Source of the DNA: DASXBA01 sp036406475
GTDB taxonomy: Bacteria; Actinomycetota; Thermoleophilia; Solirubrobacterales; Thermoleophilaceae
Direction of reading: 5' to 3'
DNA length: 28,873 bases
NCBI GenBank assembly: GCA_036406475.1
Contig: DASXBA010000142.1
Span: forward strand, 1-28,873
In this document: positions 5,896 through 13,086 of the stretch, in pieces
Layout of the letters: every line of letters begins with the position of its first letter
Numbering within the stretch: the stretch's first letter is position 1
Position numbers and translations under genes: made by a program
Notes under the pieces: model-generated
The model's input: the letters and a program-made list of their open reading frames with translations, nothing else
Told to the model about the DNA's origin: nothing
The model's database searches: none

Positions 5896-8058
5896 GTGCA
5901 GGGGGTGCTGCGGACTCTTTCAGTGGTGTGCGCCGTGATCGGCGCGAGCCTCGCGCTGAGCGCGAGCGCTCAGGCGAGCTGCGACCCGGTCGATCCCGCA
6001 GCGTGCCTCTACCCGTGGCCGAACGACCACTTCACGGTCCCCGATCCTTCGACGGACACCGGCCTGCGGCTCGACCTGTCGCTGACCGAGATGCCGAAGA
6101 ACAAGTACGGCAAGCCGATCGACCCGGCGCCGTACAACCGCAATGACGGCTTCAGCCCCGGCTCGCTGATCGTGACCAAGATCCCGGGCCTCGACACGCC
6201 GGAGGCCTTCCAGCGGACGGGGGCGGTGCCGATCGACGACATGGCGAGGTCGTTCGACCGGGACCAGCCGGTCGTCCTGATCAATGCGCGCACGGGCAAG
6301 CGGCAGCTGATCTGGTCCGAGCTCGACTCGAACCCGTCCGACCCCAAGGACGTGACCCTTCTGATCCATCCCGGGAAGAACCTCGCCGAGGGGCAGAGGT
6401 TCGTCGTGGCGCTCAGGAACCTGAAGAACGCCCAGGGGGGGACGATCGAGGCGCAGGCGCCGTTCCGCGCTCTCCGGGACGGGATCACGCACGACGCCCG
6501 CTACGACCGGGACGTCTTCCCGGCGCTCAAGCGGGCGGGCATCCCCCGCGGCAACCTCTACCTAGCCTGGGACTTCACGGTGGCGAGCGAGCGCAACCTG
6601 TCCGAGCGGATGCTGCACATCCGCGACGACGCCTTTGCGCAGCTCGGCGACACGAACCTGGCGGACCTCAAGGTGCCGGCGACCTCGCTCGCGCCGCGGA
6701 TCGTGCCGCGCTCGCTCAAGGTCACCGACTACACGCCGGAGGAGAACTCGAAGATCGCGCGCAGCGTCGAGGGCCGGATCGACGTGCCCTGCTACCTGAA
6801 CCTGCCGCGCTGCGTCTCGGGCGGGGAGTTCAGCTACGGGCCGGACGGCCTGCCTCTCCGCAACCCCGTCGATCAGGAGGCGGCCTTCACCTGCCGTGTG
6901 CCACGGGTCGCGCTCGAGCCGGGCGCGGCTCCGGCGCGAGTCTCGCTCTACGGCCACGGGCTGCTCGGCAGCCGCGACGAGGTGGGCCAGGGCCAGCTCG
7001 AGGACTTCGGCCAGGAGCACGACATCGTCTTCTGCGCCACCGACTGGTCGGGCATGGCGTGCGCGGACACCCCGCTCGGCGCGGACGACGTCCAGGCGAT
7101 CGCCGAGGACGTGGCGGCCGGCCACAGCCCGAACCTCCCCAACTGCGATGTCCCGACGGTCCTCTCGATCCTCAACGACCTGTCGGGCTTCCCGAAGCTC
7201 GCCGACCGGGTCCAGCAGGGGATGCTCGACTTCCTCTACCTGGGTCGGCTGATGATCCACCCCGCCGGGCTGAGCGCGCTGCCGGCGTTCCAGCGCGACG
7301 GGAAGTCGATCCTCGACACCCGGCGGCTCTTCTACGACGGCAACAGCCAGGGCGGGATCATCGGCGGCGCGCTGGCGGCCGTGGCCGTGGACAACGACCG
7401 CTCGGCGCTGGGCGTGCCCGGGATGAACTATTCGACCTTGCTGTCGCGGAGCGTCGACTTCGACACCTACGCAGAGGGCAACTTCGAGGGCGTCGAGACG
7501 CCGCTCGGCATGTACGACGCCTACCCGAATGAGCTCGAGCGGCCGCTGATCCTCTCGCTCATCCAGACCCTCTGGGACCGGGCCGAGGCGGACGGCTACG
7601 CCGAGCACATGACGACCGACCCGTATCCGAACACCCCGCCGCACAAGGTTCTGATGCAGGTCGCGTTCGGCGACCACCAGGTCGCCAATATCGCGGCCGA
7701 GACCGAGGCGCGCACGATCGGCGCCCGCGCCTACCAGCCGGCGCTCGACCCGGGCAGGGCCAGTGTCGAGACCCTGTTCGGAATCCCACCGATCGGCAGG
7801 TTCCCCTTCGACGGCTCGGCCATCGTCTACTGGGACAGCGGCCCGATGCGCACCGAGAACGGCCAGACCGTGGGCACGCCGGCGCCGCCGAAGGGCAACG
7901 TCGCGCCGAGCCAGGGCGAGGACCCGCACGAGCTGCCGCGGCGCGAGCCGGAGGCCCGGCTACAGAAGTCCGAGTTCCTGAAGATCGGCGGCCACGTGAT
8001 CGACGTCTGCGGCGGCAGGCCCTGCCGCAGCGGCAGCTGGGATGACCAGAGCGGCTAG
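5896..8058 (+). CDS. Secreted alpha/beta-hydrolase-fold protein (candidate extracellular lipase/esterase)
   Basis: A 720-residue exported protein. Residues 1-27 are a signal peptide (hydrophobic 6-21, likely cut after AQA); the residues before C29 do not form a lipobox. The mature part has about ten cysteines, as expected outside the cell. Hydrolase hallmarks are YGHGLLG (351-357, oxyanion region), a nucleophile elbow GNSQG (481-485, S483) and a histidine in GDHQV (H593). The N-terminal 300 residues look like the beta-rich domain before the catalytic part in large bacterial lipases; I cannot name the family securely. The substrate may be a lipid or polyester, which would suit the lipid genes upstream, but this is inference. 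A second GTG at 5905 is a possible start. The stop shares CTAG with the convergent reductase gene. Confidence 0.78.
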   Translation: MQGVLRTLSVVCAVIGASLALSASAQASCDPVDPAACLYPWPNDHFTVPDPSTDTGLRLDLSLTEMPKNKYGKPIDPAPYNRNDGFSPGSLIVTKIPGLDTPEAFQRTGAVPIDDMARSFDRDQPVVLINARTGKRQLIWSELDSNPSDPKDVTLLIHPGKNLAEGQRFVVALRNLKNAQGGTIEAQAPFRALRDGITHDARYDRDVFPALKRAGIPRGNLYLAWDFTVASERNLSERMLHIRDDAFAQLGDTNLADLKVPATSLAPRIVPRSLKVTDYTPEENSKIARSVEGRIDVPCYLNLPRCVSGGEFSYGPDGLPLRNPVDQEAAFTCRVPRVALEPGAAPARVSLYGHGLLGSRDEVGQGQLEDFGQEHDIVFCATDWSGMACADTPLGADDVQAIAEDVAAGHSPNLPNCDVPTVLSILNDLSGFPKLADRVQQGMLDFLYLGRLMIHPAGLSALPAFQRDGKSILDTRRLFYDGNSQGGIIGGALAAVAVDNDRSALGVPGMNYSTLLSRSVDFDTYAEGNFEGVETPLGMYDAYPNELERPLILSLIQTLWDRAEADGYAEHMTTDPYPNTPPHKVLMQVAFGDHQVANIAAETEARTIGARAYQPALDPGRASVETLFGIPPIGRFPFDGSAIVYWDSGPMRTENGQTVGTPAPPKGNVAPSQGEDPHELPRREPEARLQKSEFLKIGGHVIDVCGGRPCRSGSWDDQSG

Positions 8059-8768
8059 CCGCTCGGCCCGAAGCGCTCGGTCCTGATCCGCTCCGGCGCG
8101 TAGCCGGCACCCAGGAGCAGCTCGCCGGCCGTCTCCACGAAGCCGTTGCTGCCGCAGGCGAACGCCAGGGCCGAACCCGAGGCCGGGGGAGGGACGAGCG
8201 ACGAGTCGATCCTGCCCGTGTGCCCGCTCCAGTCCTCGGGCGGCTCGCGCGTGAAGGTCAGCGCCGCGTCTTCGCCCAGCTCGTCGGCGTAGATCACCTC
8301 CTCCGCCGTCCTCACCGAGTAGACCAGCTTCATCTGGAGCTCGGGCATGGTCCGGCGGCGGTGGCGGAGCATCGCCATCAGCGGCACCACCCCCGAGCCG
8401 CCGCCGAGCAGCAGCACCGGCGACTCGCCGCGCCAGACGAAGTAGGACGTGAACGGCCCGCGGACCTCCACCCGGTCGCCCTCCACGACGACCTCGTGGA
8501 AGTAGGGCGAGACCTCGCCGTCGTCGAGGAGATCGATCGTCAACTCGATCCGCCCCTCGTCCAGCGGCGAGGAGGCGATCGAGTACGAGCGCTGCGCCCG
8601 GTAGCCGTCGGGTGCCGTCAGGCGGACGTCGTAGTGCTGGCCCGGCAGGTGCGGCATCCACATCGGCAGCTCGATCACGAACGACTTGACCCGCGGGGTC
8701 TCCTGCTTGATCGCGACGACCGTCCCGATCTGCCACTTGCCGGGGGCCCGCTGCTCGACTGCGGTCAA
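8055..8768 (-). CDS. FAD/NAD(P)-binding ferredoxin-reductase-type oxidoreductase
   Basis: A 237-residue two-domain flavoprotein of the ferredoxin-NADP reductase family, without a 2Fe-2S domain. The FAD-binding RSYS is at 60-63, the pyridine-nucleotide loop GGGSGVVP at 122-129 and the C-terminal CGSNGFVE at 205-212. The open frame starts at 8885, but that would overlap the molybdoenzyme gene by over 100 bp; I chose the TTG at 8766-8768, 5 bp after that gene's stop, where family similarity begins. Tight spacing with the SuOx-like gene suggests it is the electron partner, moving electrons between NAD(P)H and the Mo centre. Its stop TAG overlaps the secreted hydrolase stop in a shared CTAG. Confidence 0.87.
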   Translation of the reverse strand: MTAVEQRAPGKWQIGTVVAIKQETPRVKSFVIELPMWMPHLPGQHYDVRLTAPDGYRAQRSYSIASSPLDEGRIELTIDLLDDGEVSPYFHEVVVEGDRVEVRGPFTSYFVWRGESPVLLLGGGSGVVPLMAMLRHRRRTMPELQMKLVYSVRTAEEVIYADELGEDAALTFTREPPEDWSGHTGRIDSSLVPPPASGSALAFACGSNGFVETAGELLLGAGYAPERIRTERFGPSG

Positions 8769-8773
8769 GGGCG

Positions 8774-9385
8774 CTAGTCGCTCCAGTAGCGCTGCTCCTT
8801 CCAGGGGTCGCCACGGTTGTGGTAGCCGTTCTGCTCCCAGAAGCCGGGCTCGTCGTGGTCCATCAGCCGCAGTCCGGCCACCCACTTGGCGCTCTTCCAG
8901 AAGTAGAGGTGGGGCACGAGCATCCGCGCCGGCCCGCCGTGCTCACGCGGGAGCGGCTCGCCCTCGTGCTCGGTCACGACCCACGCCTTGCCGCCCGTGA
9001 GGTCGGCCAGCGGCAAGTTGGTGGTGTAGCCGCCGTACGAGTACTCCATGACGAACTCGCCCCTGGGCTCCACGCCCTCGAGCAGGACGTCGACCGATAC
9101 GCCGCCGAAGCTGGTGCCGAGCTTCGACCACTTGGTCACACAGTGGATGTCGCACGGGACGGTCTCGAACGGCAGCGCCTGGAACTCGTCCCAGGTCCAC
9201 TCGCGCTCCTGCCCGACCATGCCGTCGACGCGAAAGCCCCACTCGTCGTGGCCGACGGAGGGCGTCGGCCCGGCGGTGAGTACGGGGTAGCCGCGCTCGT
9301 AGTACTGCCCGGGCGGCAGCCGCTCGGCGAGCGCCTCCGGCGTCCGCCGCCGGCCCCGGAAGCCCCGGGAGATGAAACCGCTCAC
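8774..9385 (-). CDS. Sulfite-oxidase-like molybdopterin-dependent oxidoreductase
   Basis: A 203-residue protein consisting of the SuOx-fold molybdenum cofactor domain alone. C82, in DIHCVTKWSK (79-88), is the expected Mo thiolate ligand; FGGVSVDVLLEGVEP and the HGGPARMLVPHLYFWKSAKW region are typical of this soluble group. It lacks the C-terminal dimerisation domain of true sulfite oxidases and has no Tat signal, so it should be cytoplasmic. The GTG start overlaps the LamG stop by 4 bp (GTGA), and a dedicated flavin reductase follows 5 bp downstream. The pair could reduce an oxidised substrate at the expense of NAD(P)H or oxidise one in the other direction; the substrate is unknown. Confidence 0.9.
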   Translation of the reverse strand: MSGFISRGFRGRRRTPEALAERLPPGQYYERGYPVLTAGPTPSVGHDEWGFRVDGMVGQEREWTWDEFQALPFETVPCDIHCVTKWSKLGTSFGGVSVDVLLEGVEPRGEFVMEYSYGGYTTNLPLADLTGGKAWVVTEHEGEPLPREHGGPARMLVPHLYFWKSAKWVAGLRLMDHDEPGFWEQNGYHNRGDPWKEQRYWSD

Positions 9386-10776
9386 GGGGCCTTGGCGAGG
9401 TACGTCTTGCCCTTCCGCACGAGCACGTTCTTGTGCTTGCGGAAGTCGCGCACCACCACTTTGCCCTTGGAGACAGCGGTGAGGGTGCCGTCGCAGCGGT
9501 CCGACACGGTCCAGGTGGTGCCGCGCACGGTGGCCGAGCTGTAGCGGCCGCGGGTGCGGAAGCGGCCGCGGGCGCGATGCTTGAGGCGCCGCCAGCGCTT
9601 GTGCTTGCGGCGGGCGGTCTGGGCCAGGGGGGCGTCCGAGGAGCGCTTGGCCTTGGTCTTGCCGCCGCGCCCGCCGCAGACCTTCTTGCGGTTGCCACCC
9701 TTGAGGATGAGGTCGGTCCGGCCCTTGGCGCTCTTCTTCTTCGACTGGACCACCTGGAAGATGCCGGCGCCGAAGTAGCCGAAGTAGGTGCCGCCCTTCT
9801 TGCTCTTGGCGGTCCGCAGCTTCACGGTGCCCTTGCGCGTGTCGATGGTCGACTTGTTCGGGATGCCCTTGAGCTCCTTGAGGTTCACGAACTTGTGCGA
9901 GCCCGGGACCTTCACCTTCACCTTCCCCTTGACCGGCTTGGCCAGCACGGTCTTGCCGAGGACGGCCTTTGGCGCAGCCGGCTTCGGCGCGGGGGCGCAG
10001 TTTCCTGGCGACCCGCCCTGGAACAGGACCGGCGGAGTGCTGCCCGCCGCCGCGAGGCAGGCGATCTCGCCCGGGCTCAGCGCCCGGTTGTAGACGCGCA
10101 CGTCGTCGATGTCGCCCGTGAAGTTGTTGCCCCCCGGGTCGGTGCAGTTCGGATTGTTCGTGTTGCCGATGAGGAAGTCGTTGCTCACGTCGAGCCCGTA
10201 GCGGATGTTCCCGCTTGCGCTCGCTTCCGAGACCAGGCGTCCGTCGACGTACAGGCGCACCCGGGAGCCGTCATACGTCCCGACGACCACATGCCAGGCC
10301 CCGTTCCAGATCGCGTTGCTCGCCGGCGGCGTGACGAAGCCGGTCTGGGCGGTGTTGGTGATGTAGAAGCGGAGGCCCGAGGCGTCGGCACTGCCCCCGG
10401 TGTAGAGCGAGTAGGAGGAGTAGGAGCAGAAGCCGTTCGTGCCCTGGCCCGCGATCTGCTTGACCGTCAGCGGCGTAGCCGCCGAGCGCACCCAGGCCAG
10501 GAGGGTTACACGCGCCGGTTGCAGTAGCGCGTGATTGCCCGCATCGACGTAATCGCTGTCCGTCGGGAACCGAAGCGCGTTGCCGAAGCGACCGGGGACG
10601 GTGGTCGGCGCTCCAACCTCGGCGCCGGTGAAACCGTCGCCCGAGCTGTCGGCGTGGGTGGTGGAGGACTGTGGCTCGTCAAGGTGCCACTGGCCTACCA
10701 GCGGCGCCGCAGCAGCGGAGGCGGGGAGGGCCAGAAGCGCCAGAACGACGAGCATCCAAGCTCGAGGTCTGCGCAC
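9382..10776 (-). CDS. Secreted LamG-domain protein with basic C-terminal domain
   Basis: A 464-residue exported protein. The signal peptide occupies 1-24 (cut near ASAAAA). Residues 28-232 are a LamG/concanavalin-like domain (GQWHLDE; WHVVVGTYDGSRVRLYVDG; GDIDDVRVYNRALSPGEI), likely carbohydrate- or surface-binding. After a Pro/Ala/Lys linker comes a strongly basic domain (280-464) with KGKVKVKVPGSHKFVNL, IDTRKGTVKL, then SDRCDGTLTAVSKGKVVVRD and a final VRKGKTYLA. I recall this C-terminal arrangement from many Thermoleophilia secreted proteins; its function is unknown. Although 9 bp behind the FAH gene and coupled to the molybdoenzyme by GTGA, a TAGTCT box 6 nt before its GTG suggests its own leaderless transcript. 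Confidence 0.85.
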   Translation of the reverse strand: MRRPRAWMLVVLALLALPASAAAAPLVGQWHLDEPQSSTTHADSSGDGFTGAEVGAPTTVPGRFGNALRFPTDSDYVDAGNHALLQPARVTLLAWVRSAATPLTVKQIAGQGTNGFCSYSSYSLYTGGSADASGLRFYITNTAQTGFVTPPASNAIWNGAWHVVVGTYDGSRVRLYVDGRLVSEASASGNIRYGLDVSNDFLIGNTNNPNCTDPGGNNFTGDIDDVRVYNRALSPGEIACLAAAGSTPPVLFQGGSPGNCAPAPKPAAPKAVLGKTVLAKPVKGKVKVKVPGSHKFVNLKELKGIPNKSTIDTRKGTVKLRTAKSKKGGTYFGYFGAGIFQVVQSKKKSAKGRTDLILKGGNRKKVCGGRGGKTKAKRSSDAPLAQTARRKHKRWRRLKHRARGRFRTRGRYSSATVRGTTWTVSDRCDGTLTAVSKGKVVVRDFRKHKNVLVRKGKTYLAKAP

Positions 10777-10782
10777 GTGCCC

Positions 10783-10788
10783 AGACTA
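10783..10788 (-). promoter_or_regulatory. -10 box TAGTCT overlapping the FAH stop codon
   Basis: On the minus strand TAGTCT lies 6 nt before the LamG GTG (10774-10776). Its first three bases are the TAG stop codon of the fumarylacetoacetase-type gene. Confidence 0.42.
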
Positions 10789-11436
10789 GGACGAGACGAC
10801 CCGATTGCGCAAGCGCCCGATGCCCTCGATTTCCAACTCGACCTCATCGCCCGGCCGGAGCCAGCGCCCGTCGCCGTGCTCGAGGATGCAGCCGCCGCCC
10901 ACGGTTCCGGACCCGATCACATCGCCGGCCTGGAGTCCCGGGGTGTTGCGTGCGGCCGCCTCGACGAGCTGCTCCCAGGACCAGTGGATGGCGCCGGTGC
11001 GCGAGTCGCTGCGGAGCTCGCCGTTCACCTTCGCCGTCGCCCGCATGTCGAGGTCGGAGGGGAGCTCGTCGGGCGAGACCACCTCGGGGCCGAGCGAGGT
11101 GGCGAAGTCCTTGCCCTTTGCCGGTCCGAGCCCCACGGCCATCTCCTTGCCCTGGAGGTCGCGGGCCGACCAGTCGTTCATGATCGTGAAGCCCTCGATG
11201 CCGCCGTCGGCGCCGATGACCGCGGCCAGCTCCAGCTCGTAGTCGAGCATCCGCGTGTCCGCCGGCCGCGGGATCTCGTCGCCGTCGCGATAGATCGCGG
11301 CCGGGTTCGAGAAGTAGAAGACCGGGATCCGGTACCAGCCGTCGGGCACGTCCCCGCGCGCGCTCTTGACGTGCTGCTCGAAGGCGAAGAAGTCGCGGAC
11401 CGAGGGCGGCTGCCCGTCGGGGAAGGGGCGCCTCAT
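10786..11436 (-). CDS. Fumarylacetoacetate hydrolase family protein
   Basis: A 216-residue FAH-fold hydrolase without the N-terminal SH3-like domain of animal FAH. Conserved active-site spacing is visible: D15 and H22 in VRDFFAFEQH (as Asp126/His133 in mammalian FAH), the metal glutamates E67 and E69 in DYELEL, D88 in NDWSARD, and GKDFATSLGP near 108-117. The expected reaction is cleavage of fumarylacetoacetate to fumarate and acetoacetate, the last step of tyrosine degradation, which agrees with HPPD and homogentisate dioxygenase across the divergent promoter. FAH-family members also include acylpyruvases and decarboxylases, so context carries the assignment. The ATG overlaps the Lrp stop (ATGA). 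The N-terminus is shorter than in homologues I recall, but no earlier start is possible without a large overlap. Confidence 0.9.
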   Translation of the reverse strand: MRRPFPDGQPPSVRDFFAFEQHVKSARGDVPDGWYRIPVFYFSNPAAIYRDGDEIPRPADTRMLDYELELAAVIGADGGIEGFTIMNDWSARDLQGKEMAVGLGPAKGKDFATSLGPEVVSPDELPSDLDMRATAKVNGELRSDSRTGAIHWSWEQLVEAAARNTPGLQAGDVIGSGTVGGGCILEHGDGRWLRPGDEVELEIEGIGRLRNRVVSS

Positions 11437-11861
11437 CGCTCGAACAGCGTCGAAAGCACGACCTCGGTCACTGTCCGGTCGACCCCGTCCACCTTGCGGA
11501 TCCGCTCGAGCGCTCGCTCGAGGTCGCGCGTGTCCTCGGCCATCACGTGGAGCATCGCACTGGCCTCGCCCGCCACGGTGTGCGCCGAGACCACGGCGGG
11601 CTCCTTCTTCACCGCGCGCTTGATCGACTCGGCGGGCATGCGCCCGTCGCAGAAGAGGTCCACGAAGGCTTCGGTGTGCCAGCCGAACGCGGCCGGGTCC
11701 ACGACAGCGGTGTAGCCGCGGAGGACGCCGTCGGCCTCGAGCCGGTCGACCCGCCGCTTGACCGCCGGCGCCGTGAGGTGCACGTGCCTGCCGATGTCCT
11801 TGAACGAACGGCGAGCGTTTTCGCGCAGCAGTGAAACGATCTTACGGTCTATGGCGTCCAT
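11433..11861 (-). CDS. Lrp/AsnC family transcriptional regulator
   Basis: A 142-residue regulator of standard family length. Residues 1-50 form the AsnC winged helix (MDAIDRKIVSLLRENARRS start; recognition helix near APAVKRRVDRLEADG 31-45). Residues 65-139 are the RAM effector-binding domain, which binds amino acids in relatives. It is co-translated with the FAH gene (ATGA) and divergent from HPPD, with a 97-bp gap holding an inverted repeat. I infer that it controls phenylalanine/tyrosine degradation, probably sensing an aromatic amino acid or pathway intermediate. Whether it activates or represses cannot be read from the sequence. Confidence 0.93.
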   Translation of the reverse strand: MDAIDRKIVSLLRENARRSFKDIGRHVHLTAPAVKRRVDRLEADGVLRGYTAVVDPAAFGWHTEAFVDLFCDGRMPAESIKRAVKKEPAVVSAHTVAGEASAMLHVMAEDTRDLERALERIRKVDGVDRTVTEVVLSTLFER

Positions 11862-11869
11862 TTGTCGCT

Positions 11870-11895
11870 GATTTGATGCTTTCCCGCAACAAATC
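11870..11895. promoter_or_regulatory. Inverted repeat GATTTG-N14-CAAATC, candidate Lrp operator
   Basis: GATTTG (11870-11875) and CAAATC (11890-11895) are exact inverted repeats in a locally AT-rich stretch of the divergent lrp/hpd intergenic region. A second nested pair, ATTTGT (11860-11865) and ACAAAT (11889-11894), shares the right arm. Lrp/AsnC proteins often bind such AT-rich dyads beside their own gene. Confidence 0.45.
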
Positions 11896-11958
11896 GATGT
11901 TGAATCGTTGCTTCGACCCCTCGAACATTATCTGCTCGGCAGCGGACGAAGGAGGAGG

Positions 11959-13086
11959 ATGGCCACCGAGCAGCTTGCGCCGCGTCCAGCGGCGGTCACC
12001 GACGTGGACCGGATGCCGGTTCACGGGATCGACCACCTGGAGCTCTACGCCGGCAACGCGGCTCAGGCCGCCTTCTTCTTCAGCCGCGCCTTCGGCTTCA
12101 CCGAGACCGCCTACAGCGGGCTGGAAACGGGCAGGCGCGACCGCGTCTCGCACGTTCTCGAGCAGGGGCGGATCAGGCTGGTCATCACCGGCACCCTCAC
12201 CGGCGAGGACGACATCGGCGAGCACCACAAGCGCCACGGGGACGGCGTCCACAAGATCGCGCTCAGCGTGCCGGACGCGGAGGCGGCCTACTGGCACGCC
12301 GTCGAGCACGGCGCGCGCGGGGTGATGACGCCGCGCTGGGCGGTCGACGAGCACGGACGGGTGGGCCTGTCGTCGGTCGCCACCTACGGCGAGACGATCC
12401 ACCTGTTCGTTCAGCGCGACGACTACCGGGGGCCCTTCCTTCCCGGCTTCGACGCGCGCGCGACGGCCGCCGGGGACGCACTCTTCGCCGGGATCGACCA
12501 CGTCGTAGGCAACGTCGAGCTCGGCCACATGGAGGAGTGGGTCGGCTACTACGAGCGCGTCTTCGGCATGACCGAGCTCATCCACTTCTCCGACGAGGCG
12601 ATCTCCACGGAGTACTCGGCGCTGATGTCCAAGGTCGTCACCGACGGCAGCGGGCGGCTCAAGTTCCCGATCAACGAGCCCGCCGAGGGCAAGCGCAAGT
12701 CGCAGATCGAGGAGTTCCTCGAGTACTACCGCGGCGCCGGTGTGCAGCACGTGGCCCTGTCCACGCGGGACATCGTCGGCACGGTCACCGAGTTGAGCGA
12801 GCGCGGGGTGGGCTTCCTGCCGATCCCCGAGTCCTACTACGACGAGGTTCCGGACCGGATCGGCGAGATCGAGCAGGACCTGGCCGACCTGCGCCGGCTC
12901 GGCATCCTCGTCGACCGCGACGACGAGGGCTACCTGCTGCAGATCTTCACCAAGCCGCTGGGCGACCGGCCGACGATGTTCTTCGAGCTGATCGAGCGGC
13001 ACGGCGCGCGCGGCTTCGGGGAGGGCAACTTCAAGGCCCTGTTCGAGGCGATCGAGCGCGAGCAGGAGAGGAGGGGCAACCTGTGA
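11959..13086 (+). CDS. hpd: 4-hydroxyphenylpyruvate dioxygenase
   Basis: A 375-residue HPPD that converts 4-hydroxyphenylpyruvate to homogentisate using Fe(II) and O2. Two VOC-type halves are seen (about 22-160 and 178-350). The iron ligands are H181 (GIDHVVGNV), H264 (VQHVALSTRDI) and E343 (FFELIER). The C-terminal RGFGEGNFKALFEAIE (351-366) is the helix that gates the active site. The ATG at 11959 is set by the excellent ribosome-binding site AAGGAGGAGG (11949-11958); the open frame upstream to 11908 has none. It is the first gene of the plus-strand aromatic operon and overlaps the homogentisate dioxygenase gene by GTGA. Confidence 0.97.
   Translation: MATEQLAPRPAAVTDVDRMPVHGIDHLELYAGNAAQAAFFFSRAFGFTETAYSGLETGRRDRVSHVLEQGRIRLVITGTLTGEDDIGEHHKRHGDGVHKIALSVPDAEAAYWHAVEHGARGVMTPRWAVDEHGRVGLSSVATYGETIHLFVQRDDYRGPFLPGFDARATAAGDALFAGIDHVVGNVELGHMEEWVGYYERVFGMTELIHFSDEAISTEYSALMSKVVTDGSGRLKFPINEPAEGKRKSQIEEFLEYYRGAGVQHVALSTRDIVGTVTELSERGVGFLPIPESYYDEVPDRIGEIEQDLADLRRLGILVDRDDEGYLLQIFTKPLGDRPTMFFELIERHGARGFGEGNFKALFEAIEREQERRGNL

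Noticed and set aside
6562..7929. 455-codon open frame antisense to the secreted hydrolase gene
   Set aside because: High GC leaves long stop-free shadows. The plus strand has a signal peptide and hydrolase motifs; the antisense translation is Arg/Val/Ala-rich with no motif.
8769..8885. N-terminal extension of the flavin reductase to 8885
   Set aside because: It would overlap the molybdoenzyme coding region by more than 100 bp and carries no family similarity.
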